The position numbers and the translations under genes are program-made. Below the pieces are notes generated by a model. That model was not told where the DNA came from and ran no database searches. It saw only the letters and a program-made list of their open reading frames with translations. DNA of 64,000 nt. It comes from UBA967 sp044375555. Its GTDB lineage: Bacteria; Verrucomicrobiota; Verrucomicrobiia; Chthoniobacterales; Terrimicrobiaceae. Shown piece by piece: positions 49,381 to 57,822 of the stretch. Each line of letters opens with the position of its first letter. Positions within the stretch are counted from its first letter, which is position 1. The stretch lies in contig JBILML010000008.1 in NCBI GenBank assembly GCA_044375555.1, positions 1-64,000 on the forward strand, in the 5' to 3' direction.

Positions 49381-50430
49381 ATGAAACTGATCGCACAAAA
49401 AGAAGCCGAAGCATTCGTGAAGACGGGAGCCACCGAGTTCCGCTACAACCGCGACATCCGCCTCACCCCCGGAGCCAAAGATGTTTTCTCTGAAGCCGGA
49501 GTGAAGGTCGTGTTCGACGCCGAGGTCTCCGCCTCCGAGTCCACGCCCGCTCCCTGCGCTGCCGCCGCTGGCACTTCGGATGATCAGAAACTTTTCAACA
49601 GCCCCGAGGCCGAGCGGATCAAAAAAGAAATCTGCGACATCGGCCGCCGCATCTGGGCTCGCGAATACTGCGACGGCAATGGCGGCAACATCTCCGCCCG
49701 CCTCGGCCCAGACCGTTTCATCATCACGCCCACTGGTGTCAGCAAGGGTTTCATGACCCCCGAAATGCTCTCGATGGTTGACATCAAGGGCAATCAACTC
49801 GCCGGCTCTTGGAAGCGCTCGAGTGAGTTCACTACGCACGCGGCGATTTACGAGACCACTCCCGAAGCCGCCTCCGTCTGCCATGCCCATCCTGTGCACG
49901 CTGGCGCTTTTGCGATCAAGGAACTCCAACCGCCCGCCCGCCTTATTCCCGAGCTCGAGGTTTTCGTCGGCCAAGTCGCCGTCGCCGGTTACCAAACCCC
50001 TGGCTCGCCCGAGATCGCCGCAAGCATCCGTCCGCTCGCGCCGCAGCACCAATCCATCATCATGGGCTGCCACGGTGTGATCTGCTGGGGCAAATCCGTC
50101 GAGGATGCCTACTTCAAGATGGAGATCACCGATGCCTATTGCCGCACGATCATCCTGGCCCAATCGCTTCCTGGCGCGGCCTCGATCCCGTGCGAGAAGA
50201 TGGATGACCTCCTCAAGATCAAGAAGAGCATGGGGCTCCCTGACAACCGCTACGAACTCAAGAACGCGGAACTCTGCGAAGTCGATCCTTGGACTGAGAT
50301 GTGCGGATCCCGCGGCTGCGCCACGCCCGTGACGCCTTGCAATCCCATGGATTCCCCGCAGTCGGATGCGGAACTCGAATCCCTCGTTCAAAAACTCACG
50401 AACGAGATTGTGGCCAACCTCAACAAATAA
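49381..50430 (+). CDS. Class II aldolase with microcompartment-type N-terminal extension
   Basis: The aldolase domain (about 80-290) splits L-fuculose-1-phosphate or L-rhamnulose-1-phosphate into lactaldehyde and DHAP. Seen are GNGGNISARLG, ITPTGVSKGFM, the Glu in SSEFTTHAAIY, zinc-ligand His in CHAHPVHA and the third His in MGCHGVICWG. The first 45 residues (MKLIAQKEAEAFVK, then IRLTPGAKDVFSEAGVKVVF) resemble the N-terminal segment of EutT-type proteins, not part of other aldolases, and probably direct encapsulation. A Cys-containing segment CGSRGCATPVTPC near the end is unusual. It precedes the dehydrogenase by 7 nt. Confidence 0.92.
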   Translation: MKLIAQKEAEAFVKTGATEFRYNRDIRLTPGAKDVFSEAGVKVVFDAEVSASESTPAPCAAAAGTSDDQKLFNSPEAERIKKEICDIGRRIWAREYCDGNGGNISARLGPDRFIITPTGVSKGFMTPEMLSMVDIKGNQLAGSWKRSSEFTTHAAIYETTPEAASVCHAHPVHAGAFAIKELQPPARLIPELEVFVGQVAVAGYQTPGSPEIAASIRPLAPQHQSIIMGCHGVICWGKSVEDAYFKMEITDAYCRTIILAQSLPGAASIPCEKMDDLLKIKKSMGLPDNRYELKNAELCEVDPWTEMCGSRGCATPVTPCNPMDSPQSDAELESLVQKLTNEIVANLNK

Positions 50431-50437
50431 TTATCCC

Positions 50438-51361
50438 ATGAAAGTAGCCATCATCGGCGGCGGCGGGCGGGTCGGATCCTGCGCGGCCTTCGCTCTCCAA
50501 TGCTCCGGAATCGTCCGCGAACTCGTCCTTCTCGACGCCAACCAAGCCACCGCCGAAGGCGAGGCCCTCGACCTTCTGCACGGCGCCGCCTACTGCGCGG
50601 ACCAGAAAATTTCCGCCGGCACCTACGCGGATTGTAAAGACGCCGACATCATTTGCATCACCGCCGGACTACGCCGCAAACCCGACGAGTCCCGCCTCGA
50701 TCTCATCAACCGGAATGTGACCCTCTTCCTCGGCATCCTCGAAAGCCTCAAAGCCGCCGGGATGAAAAAAGACGCGATCGTTTTTGTGGTCTCGAACCCC
50801 GTGGACATCCTCACCCAACTCGCGGTGGAGAAAACCGGCCTTCCCGCCGCCCAAGTCCTCGGACTCGGCACCGTGCTCGACACCTCCCGTTTCTGCTCGC
50901 TCATCGCCTCGTCGCTCGACCTCCCTGCCACGCAGGTTCGCGCGATGATCCTCGGCGAACACGGCGACACCATGCTCCCTGTGTGGTCCTCGGCTTCGGT
51001 GGACGGCTTCCCGCTCACCAAATTCCCTGGCGTTACTCCCGCCTTCCAAACCCAAATCTTCGAGCGCACCCAAAAGAGCGGCGCGGAAGTCATCTCCCGC
51101 AAAGGCGGAGCCGGCTATGCCGTCGGCGTCGCCATCCGCGAGGTCATCGATTGCATCGCCCTCGACCGTCGCCTCATTCTGCCCGTCTCGAGCCAGATCA
51201 ATGGAGCCTACGGCATCCGTGGCGTTTCGATCAGTGTGCCCACCGTCGTCGGCCGTGCCGGCGCGCTCAAGCACATCGAGTTGGAACTCTGGCCCAAGGA
51301 AATCCAAGCGCTCCAAGCCTCCGCGCAGGCCCTCAAAAACACCCGCGCAAAGGTTTCCTGA
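50438..51361 (+). CDS. Lactate/malate dehydrogenase family enzyme
   Basis: The 307-residue NAD-dependent enzyme has the Rossmann loop AIIGGGGRVGS, the NAD-binding Asp in LVLLDANQA, VSNPVD, LDTSRF (Asp and Arg) and the catalytic His in GEHGDT. In the substrate loop AGLRRKPDESR, the position that is Gln in lactate dehydrogenases and Arg in malate dehydrogenases is Arg. As last gene of the microcompartment operon it probably recycles NADH made by the aldehyde dehydrogenase, by reducing lactaldehyde or a keto acid. The substrate is unresolved. Confidence 0.87.
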   Translation: MKVAIIGGGGRVGSCAAFALQCSGIVRELVLLDANQATAEGEALDLLHGAAYCADQKISAGTYADCKDADIICITAGLRRKPDESRLDLINRNVTLFLGILESLKAAGMKKDAIVFVVSNPVDILTQLAVEKTGLPAAQVLGLGTVLDTSRFCSLIASSLDLPATQVRAMILGEHGDTMLPVWSSASVDGFPLTKFPGVTPAFQTQIFERTQKSGAEVISRKGGAGYAVGVAIREVIDCIALDRRLILPVSSQINGAYGIRGVSISVPTVVGRAGALKHIELELWPKEIQALQASAQALKNTRAKVS

Positions 51362-51440
51362 GCCGATCTATCGCGCCGGGCGCTGACTGGGGTTTTGAGT
51401 CCGATTGACAGAGGGTTTCGTCGACTTAGCCTCCGTTGGC

Positions 51441-52085
51441 ATGTTTGATTTTCGAAACAGGTTTCTGGGGGCCGTTTTGCTCGCCGGCTGTCTGGGTGCG
51501 TGTGCGCCGCAGGGAGATTCTCCGCATTCGCGGATTTCGGTTTATTCGACGGCTTATCTCACCGATGACAATCAGGTCGTTTACGCGGTAAATTCCGGGG
51601 CGCGCCCGAAGCCGACCCCCAAACCCTCGCAGGAATGGACTTGGACGGGTGACGGTGTGTTGGGGGCCCCGTCCGTCACGATCGATCTCGGCTCACAGAC
51701 GGCGACCTTTTTTAAAGGGAATCAACCGGTCGGCAAATCCCCGGTTTCGACAGGTCGGGAGGGTTTCGGCACGCCGACGGGCAGTTTCAAAATCACTCAG
51801 AAAAACAAAAACCATGCTTCGAATCTCTACGGCGATTTTGTGGACGGGGAGGGGAATGTCGTGAAGGCGAATGTCGCGCTTGGCCGCGACAAATGCCCGG
51901 CGGGTGCGAGGTTTCGCGGGGCACCAATGCCGTTTTTCATGAGAATCCATGGAGCGGTGGGAATCCACGCGGGCTACCTCCCGGGCTATCCCGCCTCGCA
52001 TGGCTGCATCCGCATGCCGCGCGGTGCGGCTCAGCGTTTTTTCGAAAACGCTCCAGTTGGCACGCCGGTGCGGGTGGTTCATTGA
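51441..52085 (+). CDS. L,D-transpeptidase (YkuD) lipoprotein, paralogue 2
   Basis: From ATG 51441 the 214-residue protein has a lipoprotein-type signal (FLGAVLLAGCLGAC). The YkuD domain ends with HAGYLPGYPASHGCIRMPRGA, holding the catalytic His and Cys. Blocks GREGFGTPTGSFKITQK and HASNLYGD are nearly the same as in the protein encoded at 17879, so the two are recent or constrained paralogues. An insertion of Lys/Pro-rich sequence (GARPKPTPKPSQ) precedes the catalytic domain. It follows the microcompartment operon but is probably a separate unit. Confidence 0.9.
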   Translation: MFDFRNRFLGAVLLAGCLGACAPQGDSPHSRISVYSTAYLTDDNQVVYAVNSGARPKPTPKPSQEWTWTGDGVLGAPSVTIDLGSQTATFFKGNQPVGKSPVSTGREGFGTPTGSFKITQKNKNHASNLYGDFVDGEGNVVKANVALGRDKCPAGARFRGAPMPFFMRIHGAVGIHAGYLPGYPASHGCIRMPRGAAQRFFENAPVGTPVRVVH

Positions 52086-52157
52086 CCAGCGAAACCCGGC
52101 GCGCTTTCGGCGAGAGAAGTTGCGGCGCGGAGTGGGGCGTTGTATGGATACCGCCCA

Positions 52158-54011
52158 ATGGCACAATCCTCCACCTTTCAACTACCGCGTCCGATCGGGG
52201 CGGTGCTCTGGGGAATTTCCGTCGCCCTCTCCTGGATGTGGGGCCTCGGGTTGTTTTTCTCGGTTCAATTCACCACGCAGTTCGGGCTGTTCGGCCTGCT
52301 GACTTTTGCGATTCCGAATTTCCTTGGCCTGCTGATTTTCGGGTTGGTCACGCACCACTTGGCGCGGCGGCAGTCAGGCTCGGAGTCGCTCGCGCAGTTT
52401 TTTGCCTCGTGGTCGCGGCCATTCCGCCTCGTCTTTTTCCTCTACCAACTCCTCGCGATCACGCTCACGATTTTCGCCTTCATCCGCTACGCGTGGCAGC
52501 CGCTGGGGTTCACGCCGGAGTTGCTCTACCTGCCTCTCACGATGTTCGTCATCCTCGCGGCGGCGATTCTTTTCGGGGAGGAATTCGACATCAAGCGAAT
52601 CAAATACAGCCATGGCGTGATGTTCCTGATTCTGGCAGCGGCGGTGACGATTCTGATCGGCCATGCGGCGCAAAAAGGAACCGGCCCGCTGTCATTTCCG
52701 AAGCTCCCGACGAACGACTGGAACTACTGGGGCTACGCCGTGCCGATCATTATCGGGTTTCTGGTCGGCCCCTGGCTCGACCTCCAGCAATGGCAGCGCG
52801 CGATCCAAATGCACCGCGAGCGTGTCTCGATCGCGGCTGGCTATATCATCGGCTCCAGTCTGTTTCTCGCTCTGATTCTCTTCCACGGCCTGATGGCGCT
52901 CTGGGCTTTGAACTGGGGCGCGGCGGAGTTCGTGCGGGTTGGCATCACGGGCCACAACTACGGTCAGGAAATCCTCGCCAAAGTCCTGCCGGTGGCCTCG
53001 CCGTGGACTTTCGCCGCCTATGCCGTGTTCATTTGCGTGTGCGTGCTCACCACGCTGGATAGCGGCTACATCGCGCTGAAGTGGTTCCTCACATCGAATG
53101 CCAGCACGAGCAACCATCCGATTTTTTCCTTGGTTCCAACCAAGCTCCTGACCTCGCCAATCCCTGCCTATCTGCTGGCTGGCATCGTCGCGCTGGTCGG
53201 TGTGATGCTGAAGTTCGAGTTGGAGTTTTTCATGATCTTCTACGCGACCTTTTTCGTCGGGTATTCGATTTTGGCCATCGCGCGGTGTTTCATCGTGAGC
53301 CCCGCGAATGCCATTCCGCAGGTGAAAATGTTCTGCATCGGCAGCATCGCCGTGCTGATCTTTTCGTTCGGATATTTCCTTCGCTCTCCAGAGATGCAAA
53401 TCGTCGGAGCGCTTCTGCCTCTTGGCTATGTGATCTGGCTGCTCATCAAGCCGAGCGCCACCGAGGATTTCGCCACCGACACAGCGGAGTTGGAAGCCCC
53501 AGCTTCCAGTTCGCTGGCAACCTCTCCTCAAAGCGCCGTGAGCGTCGCAAGCCCGGTGACAATGCTCGACCCCAGCGCGATCCAGCACAGCCTCGCGGGA
53601 CATTTTGAAGGGAAATGGTTCGTCCACACGCTCATCGCCACCTACGCCGACACCAACTCGGTCGGAAATGTCTATTTCGGCATGTATGCCATGTGGGTTG
53701 GCAAGACGCGCGAGCTGTTTTTCAACCGTGTGATGCCGAAGTTCAACCTTCAGAACACGCCGTTCTACATCCTCACGCGCTCGTTCGAGCACAAGTTCAT
53801 CCGCGAGACCCGCGAGTTCGAAACCGTGCAGGTGAAAATCCGCGTGGCGGGCTACAACCGAAAATTTGCCACGCTCGAGCACGAAATCTACGACTCTCTC
53901 GGCCAAATGCTCGGGAAGGGAAAACAGAGCCTGCTGTTCGTCTCCTCATCGGACTACAAGATGCTCGATATCCCGCCGGATGTTTACTCGGCATTCATCG
54001 CCCACACCTGA
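52158..54011 (+). CDS. Membrane transporter fused to a 4HBT hotdog thioesterase domain
   Basis: The 617-residue protein has two parts. Residues about 10-440 form some twelve to thirteen membrane helices resembling sodium:solute symporter-type proteins (GAVLWGISVALSWMWGLGLFF, GFLVGPWLDLQQWQRAIQM). After a Ser/Ala/Pro linker (about 440-470) comes a hotdog domain: FVHTLIATYADTNSVGNVYFGMYAMWVGKTRELFF and later MLGKGKQSLLFVS, matching 4-hydroxybenzoyl-CoA thioesterase-type enzymes, with Asp in the ADT position. The same frame runs through without a break. I know no standard family with this layout. Transport substrate and thioester are unknown. A lipoprotein gene follows after 6 nt. Confidence 0.75.
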   Translation: MAQSSTFQLPRPIGAVLWGISVALSWMWGLGLFFSVQFTTQFGLFGLLTFAIPNFLGLLIFGLVTHHLARRQSGSESLAQFFASWSRPFRLVFFLYQLLAITLTIFAFIRYAWQPLGFTPELLYLPLTMFVILAAAILFGEEFDIKRIKYSHGVMFLILAAAVTILIGHAAQKGTGPLSFPKLPTNDWNYWGYAVPIIIGFLVGPWLDLQQWQRAIQMHRERVSIAAGYIIGSSLFLALILFHGLMALWALNWGAAEFVRVGITGHNYGQEILAKVLPVASPWTFAAYAVFICVCVLTTLDSGYIALKWFLTSNASTSNHPIFSLVPTKLLTSPIPAYLLAGIVALVGVMLKFELEFFMIFYATFFVGYSILAIARCFIVSPANAIPQVKMFCIGSIAVLIFSFGYFLRSPEMQIVGALLPLGYVIWLLIKPSATEDFATDTAELEAPASSSLATSPQSAVSVASPVTMLDPSAIQHSLAGHFEGKWFVHTLIATYADTNSVGNVYFGMYAMWVGKTRELFFNRVMPKFNLQNTPFYILTRSFEHKFIRETREFETVQVKIRVAGYNRKFATLEHEIYDSLGQMLGKGKQSLLFVSSSDYKMLDIPPDVYSAFIAHT

Positions 54012-54017
54012 TCTGGC

Positions 54018-55328
54018 ATGAGGAACTGGGTGGTCACACGAGGGCTTCTGTTTTCGACTTGGGCTGCCGCCGCCCTGCTTCTGACTGCCTGCCCGAAGCC
54101 GCCGCCCCCGCCTCCTCCACCAACCCCCGCGCCGACTCCAACTCCGGTTCCCACCCCCACGCCGATCCCCGCGCTCGTTCGCAAGCCGCTCCCCACGGCG
54201 ACACTCTTCAATGGTATCGCGCTCGAATCCGCGGTTGTCGCCGAACCCGGCGCGGACCTTGCCTCTGCCGACCGCAAAGAAAACAACGCCTACAAGGTCG
54301 AAGTGACCCTGCGGCTGCAGTTGCCCCGCCCCGCCGCCACGCTCGAGGACATCCTTTCGAACAAGCCGGATCTAGCCACCGTGCTTCCGACGCTTCCAAC
54401 GCTCCTCGCCAACGCCACTGTCTCCCCGTTTTTCGAGAAATTCTACGACCTCAAAGTCCGCGATGTGCGTCGCAAGCAGGCCAATCTCGACACCGTCCTT
54501 TCGCGCCACAATTTCTACGATTGCGAGACGATGCTGGAACTCCAGAATCCCGCCACCTCGCGCCGTGCCCTGCTGGTGCTTTCGGATATGGATGTGAATA
54601 CCGATGGCTCCGATGGCGACCGCAATGTCGCTGTGGACACCTCCTCCATGTTCTTCCTGCCGCAAACGAGCTACCGCTGGCCTAAGCAAACCGACCGCGT
54701 GAATCCCTGCCTGCCGATCGAGGACAAAAAGCTCGCCGATTTCGAAGTGGAGCTGGCCAAGCCGGGCCTCAAGCCCGCCCGCGTGCAGGAAATCAAGGAC
54801 GGCATCGACCTCGCCAAACGCCGCATCCATGACCTCAAGAAGTGGAGTTTCCTCGTCTCCTCGGTGGACCCCTTCATCGTTCTCCCGGGCTTCATCATGC
54901 GCGACCACACCGGGCCGTTTGTTCCAAAAGTGGGCGACTACGCCGTGGTGATCCACGAGGGGCGCGCCTTCCCGGCAATCCTCGGCGACTCCGGCCCATC
55001 GCACAAAGCCGGTGAAGCCTCGCTCCTGCTCTGCCGCGAACTCAACGGCAATTCTTCCAACCTCAGCCGCCCGATCAGCGATCTGAAGGTCGCCTATGTG
55101 GTTTTCCCTGGCTCTGCCGAACCCGAAAACACCCCGCCCGACTTGGAAAAATGGCAGGCAAAATGCCAAACCCTCATCAACGAACTCGGTGGCCTTGGCG
55201 TTCCGCTCCACACCTGGCCGAATCTCGTCCCTCCTTGGCCCACGCCCACTCCAAGCCCTGAACCCACTCCAGCTCCGTCGCCGCAGGAATCCCTCACTCC
55301 CGCGCCGAGCCCCGCAGGGACAGATTAG
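54018..55328 (+). CDS. Lipoprotein with GH75-like (chitosanase-type) domain
   Basis: The 436-residue protein has a lipoprotein signal (STWAAAALLLTAC), a Pro/Thr-rich stretch of about 30 residues (PPPPPPTPAPTPTP), then a globular part, then a second Pro-rich tail. The globular part contains LVLSDMDVNTDGSDGDRN and ILGDSGPSHKAGEASLLL, the latter like the GDxGPxxKIGEGS block of glycoside hydrolase family 75 chitosanases, with the Asp and Glu in place. A long insertion between the blocks makes the assignment tentative. It overlaps the convergent RHH gene by four bases. Confidence 0.6.
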   Translation: MRNWVVTRGLLFSTWAAAALLLTACPKPPPPPPPPTPAPTPTPVPTPTPIPALVRKPLPTATLFNGIALESAVVAEPGADLASADRKENNAYKVEVTLRLQLPRPAATLEDILSNKPDLATVLPTLPTLLANATVSPFFEKFYDLKVRDVRRKQANLDTVLSRHNFYDCETMLELQNPATSRRALLVLSDMDVNTDGSDGDRNVAVDTSSMFFLPQTSYRWPKQTDRVNPCLPIEDKKLADFEVELAKPGLKPARVQEIKDGIDLAKRRIHDLKKWSFLVSSVDPFIVLPGFIMRDHTGPFVPKVGDYAVVIHEGRAFPAILGDSGPSHKAGEASLLLCRELNGNSSNLSRPISDLKVAYVVFPGSAEPENTPPDLEKWQAKCQTLINELGGLGVPLHTWPNLVPPWPTPTPSPEPTPAPSPQESLTPAPSPAGTD

Positions 55329-55561
55329 AGCTCGTCGCCAGTGTCGGCAGGCACATCGGGCACATGGGCCAGATAGGTGTCCCAAACAGCGCGGTTCCCT
55401 TGTGAAGCTTCTTTTCGCAGGTAGTCGAGCGAGGACATGACGGCGAGCTTTTCACCAGCCGCAAGGGCCAGAAATTGCTCGACGGAAAATCCCTCCCGCT
55501 TCGCCAGAGTCTCAATACCATTTCTCACCCCGTCCGGAATTTGAATGCTGATTGTTCTCAT
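55325..55561 (-). CDS. Ribbon-helix-helix antitoxin-like protein
   Basis: The 78-residue protein starts MRTISIQIPDGVRNGIETLAKREGFSVEQFLALAAGEKLAV, a CopG/Arc-type ribbon-helix-helix DNA-binding domain, followed by an acidic tail (VPDVPADTGDEL) such as antitoxins use to bind their toxin. Its ATG overlaps the stop of a shortened PIN gene. With the toxin inactivated it may persist as an orphan repressor. The family is clear by eye; the pairing follows from the overlap. Confidence 0.8.
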   Translation of the reverse strand: MRTISIQIPDGVRNGIETLAKREGFSVEQFLALAAGEKLAVMSSLDYLRKEASQGNRAVWDTYLAHVPDVPADTGDEL

Positions 55562-55668
55562 GTTCGGTTTTGAAGTTGCTTCAGAAAAACTGCTGGGGAA
55601 ACCGTTATGATGCCAAGTTGCTCGCGCGCTGCCGCAACCATCACACTCGTGTCCAAAACTACACGCAT
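55558..55668 (-). pseudogene. Internally deleted PIN toxin remnant
   Basis: A 36-codon frame reads MRVVLDTSVMVAAAR and then EQLGIITVSPAVFLKQL. The first half is the exact start of a PIN-domain protein with its catalytic Asp, the second half is the typical end (GIxxxSPAxFLxxL). About 100 central residues, with the other acidic residues, are missing while the frame is kept. It overlaps the RHH antitoxin start as ATGA. Confidence 0.75.
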
Positions 55669-55678
55669 CAATAATCCC

Positions 55679-56701
55679 TCACTCCTTCGCCGGAAGCTCG
55701 TTGATCGCGTTCAGCAGGAGACGGATTTTTCCGAAGTCCCGCTTATGCGGAGTCAGCACGATGCGCGGCATGTGGTGGAGGTGCGCGTCGTCGATTTCCT
55801 CCTCGAGCGCGCCGGTCTGCTCGATCGGGTCGGCGGCGAGCATTCCATCGAAACGGGTATTCAAGGCCTGAACCGACTCCTCGGTGAGCGGACGGTGGAT
55901 GCGGATGACCATTTTTTCGCGGACCCAGCGGTAGGAATGAAAATTCCGATAGAACGCATTGATGTGCCGCACCGCGTCGTCCACATCGTAGGTGATGTGG
56001 ATGAGGTGGAAGTCTGATTCGGACACGAGCCCGTTGTGCAAAAGATCGTTCGTGATGAACCGGCGCCAGGTCTCCCAATAGTGGCCGTTCTGGCGGTCGA
56101 TCATGACGATCGGCACGATCGGCATCTTGCCGGTCTGCATGAGCGTCAGAATTTCAAACCCCTCATCGTGCGTGCCGAAGCCGCCCGGGAACAAGGCGAA
56201 CGCATGGGTTTCCTTCGCGAAATTCAATTTGCGGGTGAAAAAATAATTGAAGTTGATGAGCTTCGGGTCGCCGTGAATCGTCTCATTCGCGGCCTGCTCG
56301 AAGGGGAGTCGGATGTTGAGCCCGAAGCTCTTTTCAGCGCCCGCGCCCTTCTGCGCCGCGCCCATGATGCCGTCTCCACCCCCGGTGATGAGCATGTAGC
56401 CGTGCTCGACGATTTTTTCGCCGAAGGCCACAGCCTGTTGGAATTCGTCCTGCTCCGGCTTGGTGCGCGCGCTGCCGAAGACCGCCACTTTCTTCACGCG
56501 ATTGTAACGGGCGAAAATCCTCGCCGCATTTCGCATTTCTCGCAGGGCTCGGCTCATGAGCTTCACCTCGGCGATCGTCGCCCGGTCGCGCCCGAAGCCG
56601 AGCGCGGTGTTGATCATGTCTTCGATGTGGCGGGCGGTTTTGCCCTCGGCGACTTCGCCAGTCAGGGCCTTGATTCGGGGGTCGACTTCTTTTGATTTCA
56701 T
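55679..56701 (-). CDS. LOG-family (Rossmann) nucleotide-processing protein
   Basis: The 340-residue protein has the LOG/lysine-decarboxylase-like fold: VKKVAVFGSARTKPEQDEF, GYMLITGGGDGIMGAAQKGA and the signature PGGFGTHDEGFEI (PGGxGTxxE with catalytic Glu). Such enzymes split nucleoside monophosphates to base and ribose-5-phosphate; some activate cytokinins. Here long N- and C-terminal extensions (about 70 and 110 residues) place it in the large bacterial subgroup whose substrate is less clear. It is divergent from the DAHP synthase gene. Confidence 0.85.
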   Translation of the reverse strand: MKSKEVDPRIKALTGEVAEGKTARHIEDMINTALGFGRDRATIAEVKLMSRALREMRNAARIFARYNRVKKVAVFGSARTKPEQDEFQQAVAFGEKIVEHGYMLITGGGDGIMGAAQKGAGAEKSFGLNIRLPFEQAANETIHGDPKLINFNYFFTRKLNFAKETHAFALFPGGFGTHDEGFEILTLMQTGKMPIVPIVMIDRQNGHYWETWRRFITNDLLHNGLVSESDFHLIHITYDVDDAVRHINAFYRNFHSYRWVREKMVIRIHRPLTEESVQALNTRFDGMLAADPIEQTGALEEEIDDAHLHHMPRIVLTPHKRDFGKIRLLLNAINELPAKE

Positions 56702-56755
56702 GCGATCGAGGGTTTAACACTAGGCACCGCGCCAGAACCGCGCCAACCGAAAAAC

Positions 56756-57772
56756 ATGATCATCGTCCTTCGTCCACATACCTCCCGCCACCTCATCGAA
56801 GAGGTCATCTCCGAAGTCGCCAAGCTTGGCTACGAGCCCGCACCCATCCACGGCGCCACCCAAACCATCGTGGCCGCCATCGGCGATGAGAGCACTCACC
56901 AAAACCTCGAATCCCTCACCGCCCTCCCGCAGGTGGAGCGAGTCCTTCGCGTCCAGAAACGATTCAAGCTCGCCAGTCGCGAATCGCAGTCCACGGACTC
57001 CGTCGTCGATGTGGATGGCGTCAAAATTGGCGGCGGGCATTTCGCGATGATGGCCGGTCCGTGTTCGGTCGAAAGCGAGGAGCAACTCCTCACGACCGCC
57101 CGCGCCGTCAAAGCCGCCGGGGCAAAAATCCTGCGCGGTGGCGCCTACAAGCCCCGCACCTCGCCCTACGAATTCCAAGGCCTCGGCAAAGAGGGCCTGC
57201 GCCTGCTCGAACTCGCCCGCCGCGAGACGGGCCTGAAAATCATCACCGAGGTTTTGAGCGAGCGCGATGTCGAGCATGTCGCCGCCACAGCCGATATCCT
57301 GCAAATCGGCGCGCGCAACGCCCAGAATTTCCAACTCCTCATCGAGTGTGCGAAGTCCGGCAAGGCCGTCCTGCTCAAGCGCGGCATGAGCGAGCGCATC
57401 GAGGAATGGCTCCTCGCCGCCGAATACCTTCTCGCCCATGGAAACCCCAAGGTCATCCTCTGCGAGCGCGGCATCCGGACCTTTGAAACCTACACACGCA
57501 ACACGCTCGACCTCGCCGCCGTGGCGATCGCCAAAAAAGAATCCCACCTGCCGGTCGTCGTCGATCCGAGCCAGGGTTGCGGCCGCTCCGATTTGGTCAC
57601 TGAATTGTGCAAAGGCGCCGTGGCGCTCGGTGCGGACGGCTTGCTGGTGGAGGTCCACCCGAACCCCGCCGAGGCGATGAGCGATGGACAGCAGCAAGTC
57701 GATTTCCACGCGTTCCGCGGCCTCATTGAGGGCATTCAGCCGTTTCTTCACGCCACCGGCCGCACGCTGTAA
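56756..57772 (+). CDS. aroF: 3-deoxy-7-phosphoheptulonate (DAHP) synthase, type I-beta
   Basis: This enzyme joins PEP and erythrose-4-phosphate at the entry of the shikimate pathway. The 338-residue protein has an N-terminal ferredoxin-like domain (about 1-70, MIIVLRPHTSRHLIEEVISEV) as in Thermotoga-type regulated enzymes, then the barrel with MMAGPCSVES, LRGGAYKPRTSPYEFQGLG, GARNAQNF, LLKRGM, CERGIRTFE and VVDPSQGCGRS. The extra domain usually binds Phe or Tyr. A separate promoter is not obvious. Confidence 0.96.
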   Translation: MIIVLRPHTSRHLIEEVISEVAKLGYEPAPIHGATQTIVAAIGDESTHQNLESLTALPQVERVLRVQKRFKLASRESQSTDSVVDVDGVKIGGGHFAMMAGPCSVESEEQLLTTARAVKAAGAKILRGGAYKPRTSPYEFQGLGKEGLRLLELARRETGLKIITEVLSERDVEHVAATADILQIGARNAQNFQLLIECAKSGKAVLLKRGMSERIEEWLLAAEYLLAHGNPKVILCERGIRTFETYTRNTLDLAAVAIAKKESHLPVVVDPSQGCGRSDLVTELCKGAVALGADGLLVEVHPNPAEAMSDGQQQVDFHAFRGLIEGIQPFLHATGRTL

Positions 57773-57822
57773 AAGAGAACCAGACTTGGCGGCGCGCGCC
57801 AGATGATCCAGAGTTTCCAACC

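Noticed and set aside
47462..50391. Two long minus-strand open frames (474 and 509 codons) opposite the microcompartment genes
   Set aside because: They mirror the codon pattern of the aldehyde dehydrogenase and aldolase genes and have no recognisable motifs. The plus-strand genes account for the DNA fully.
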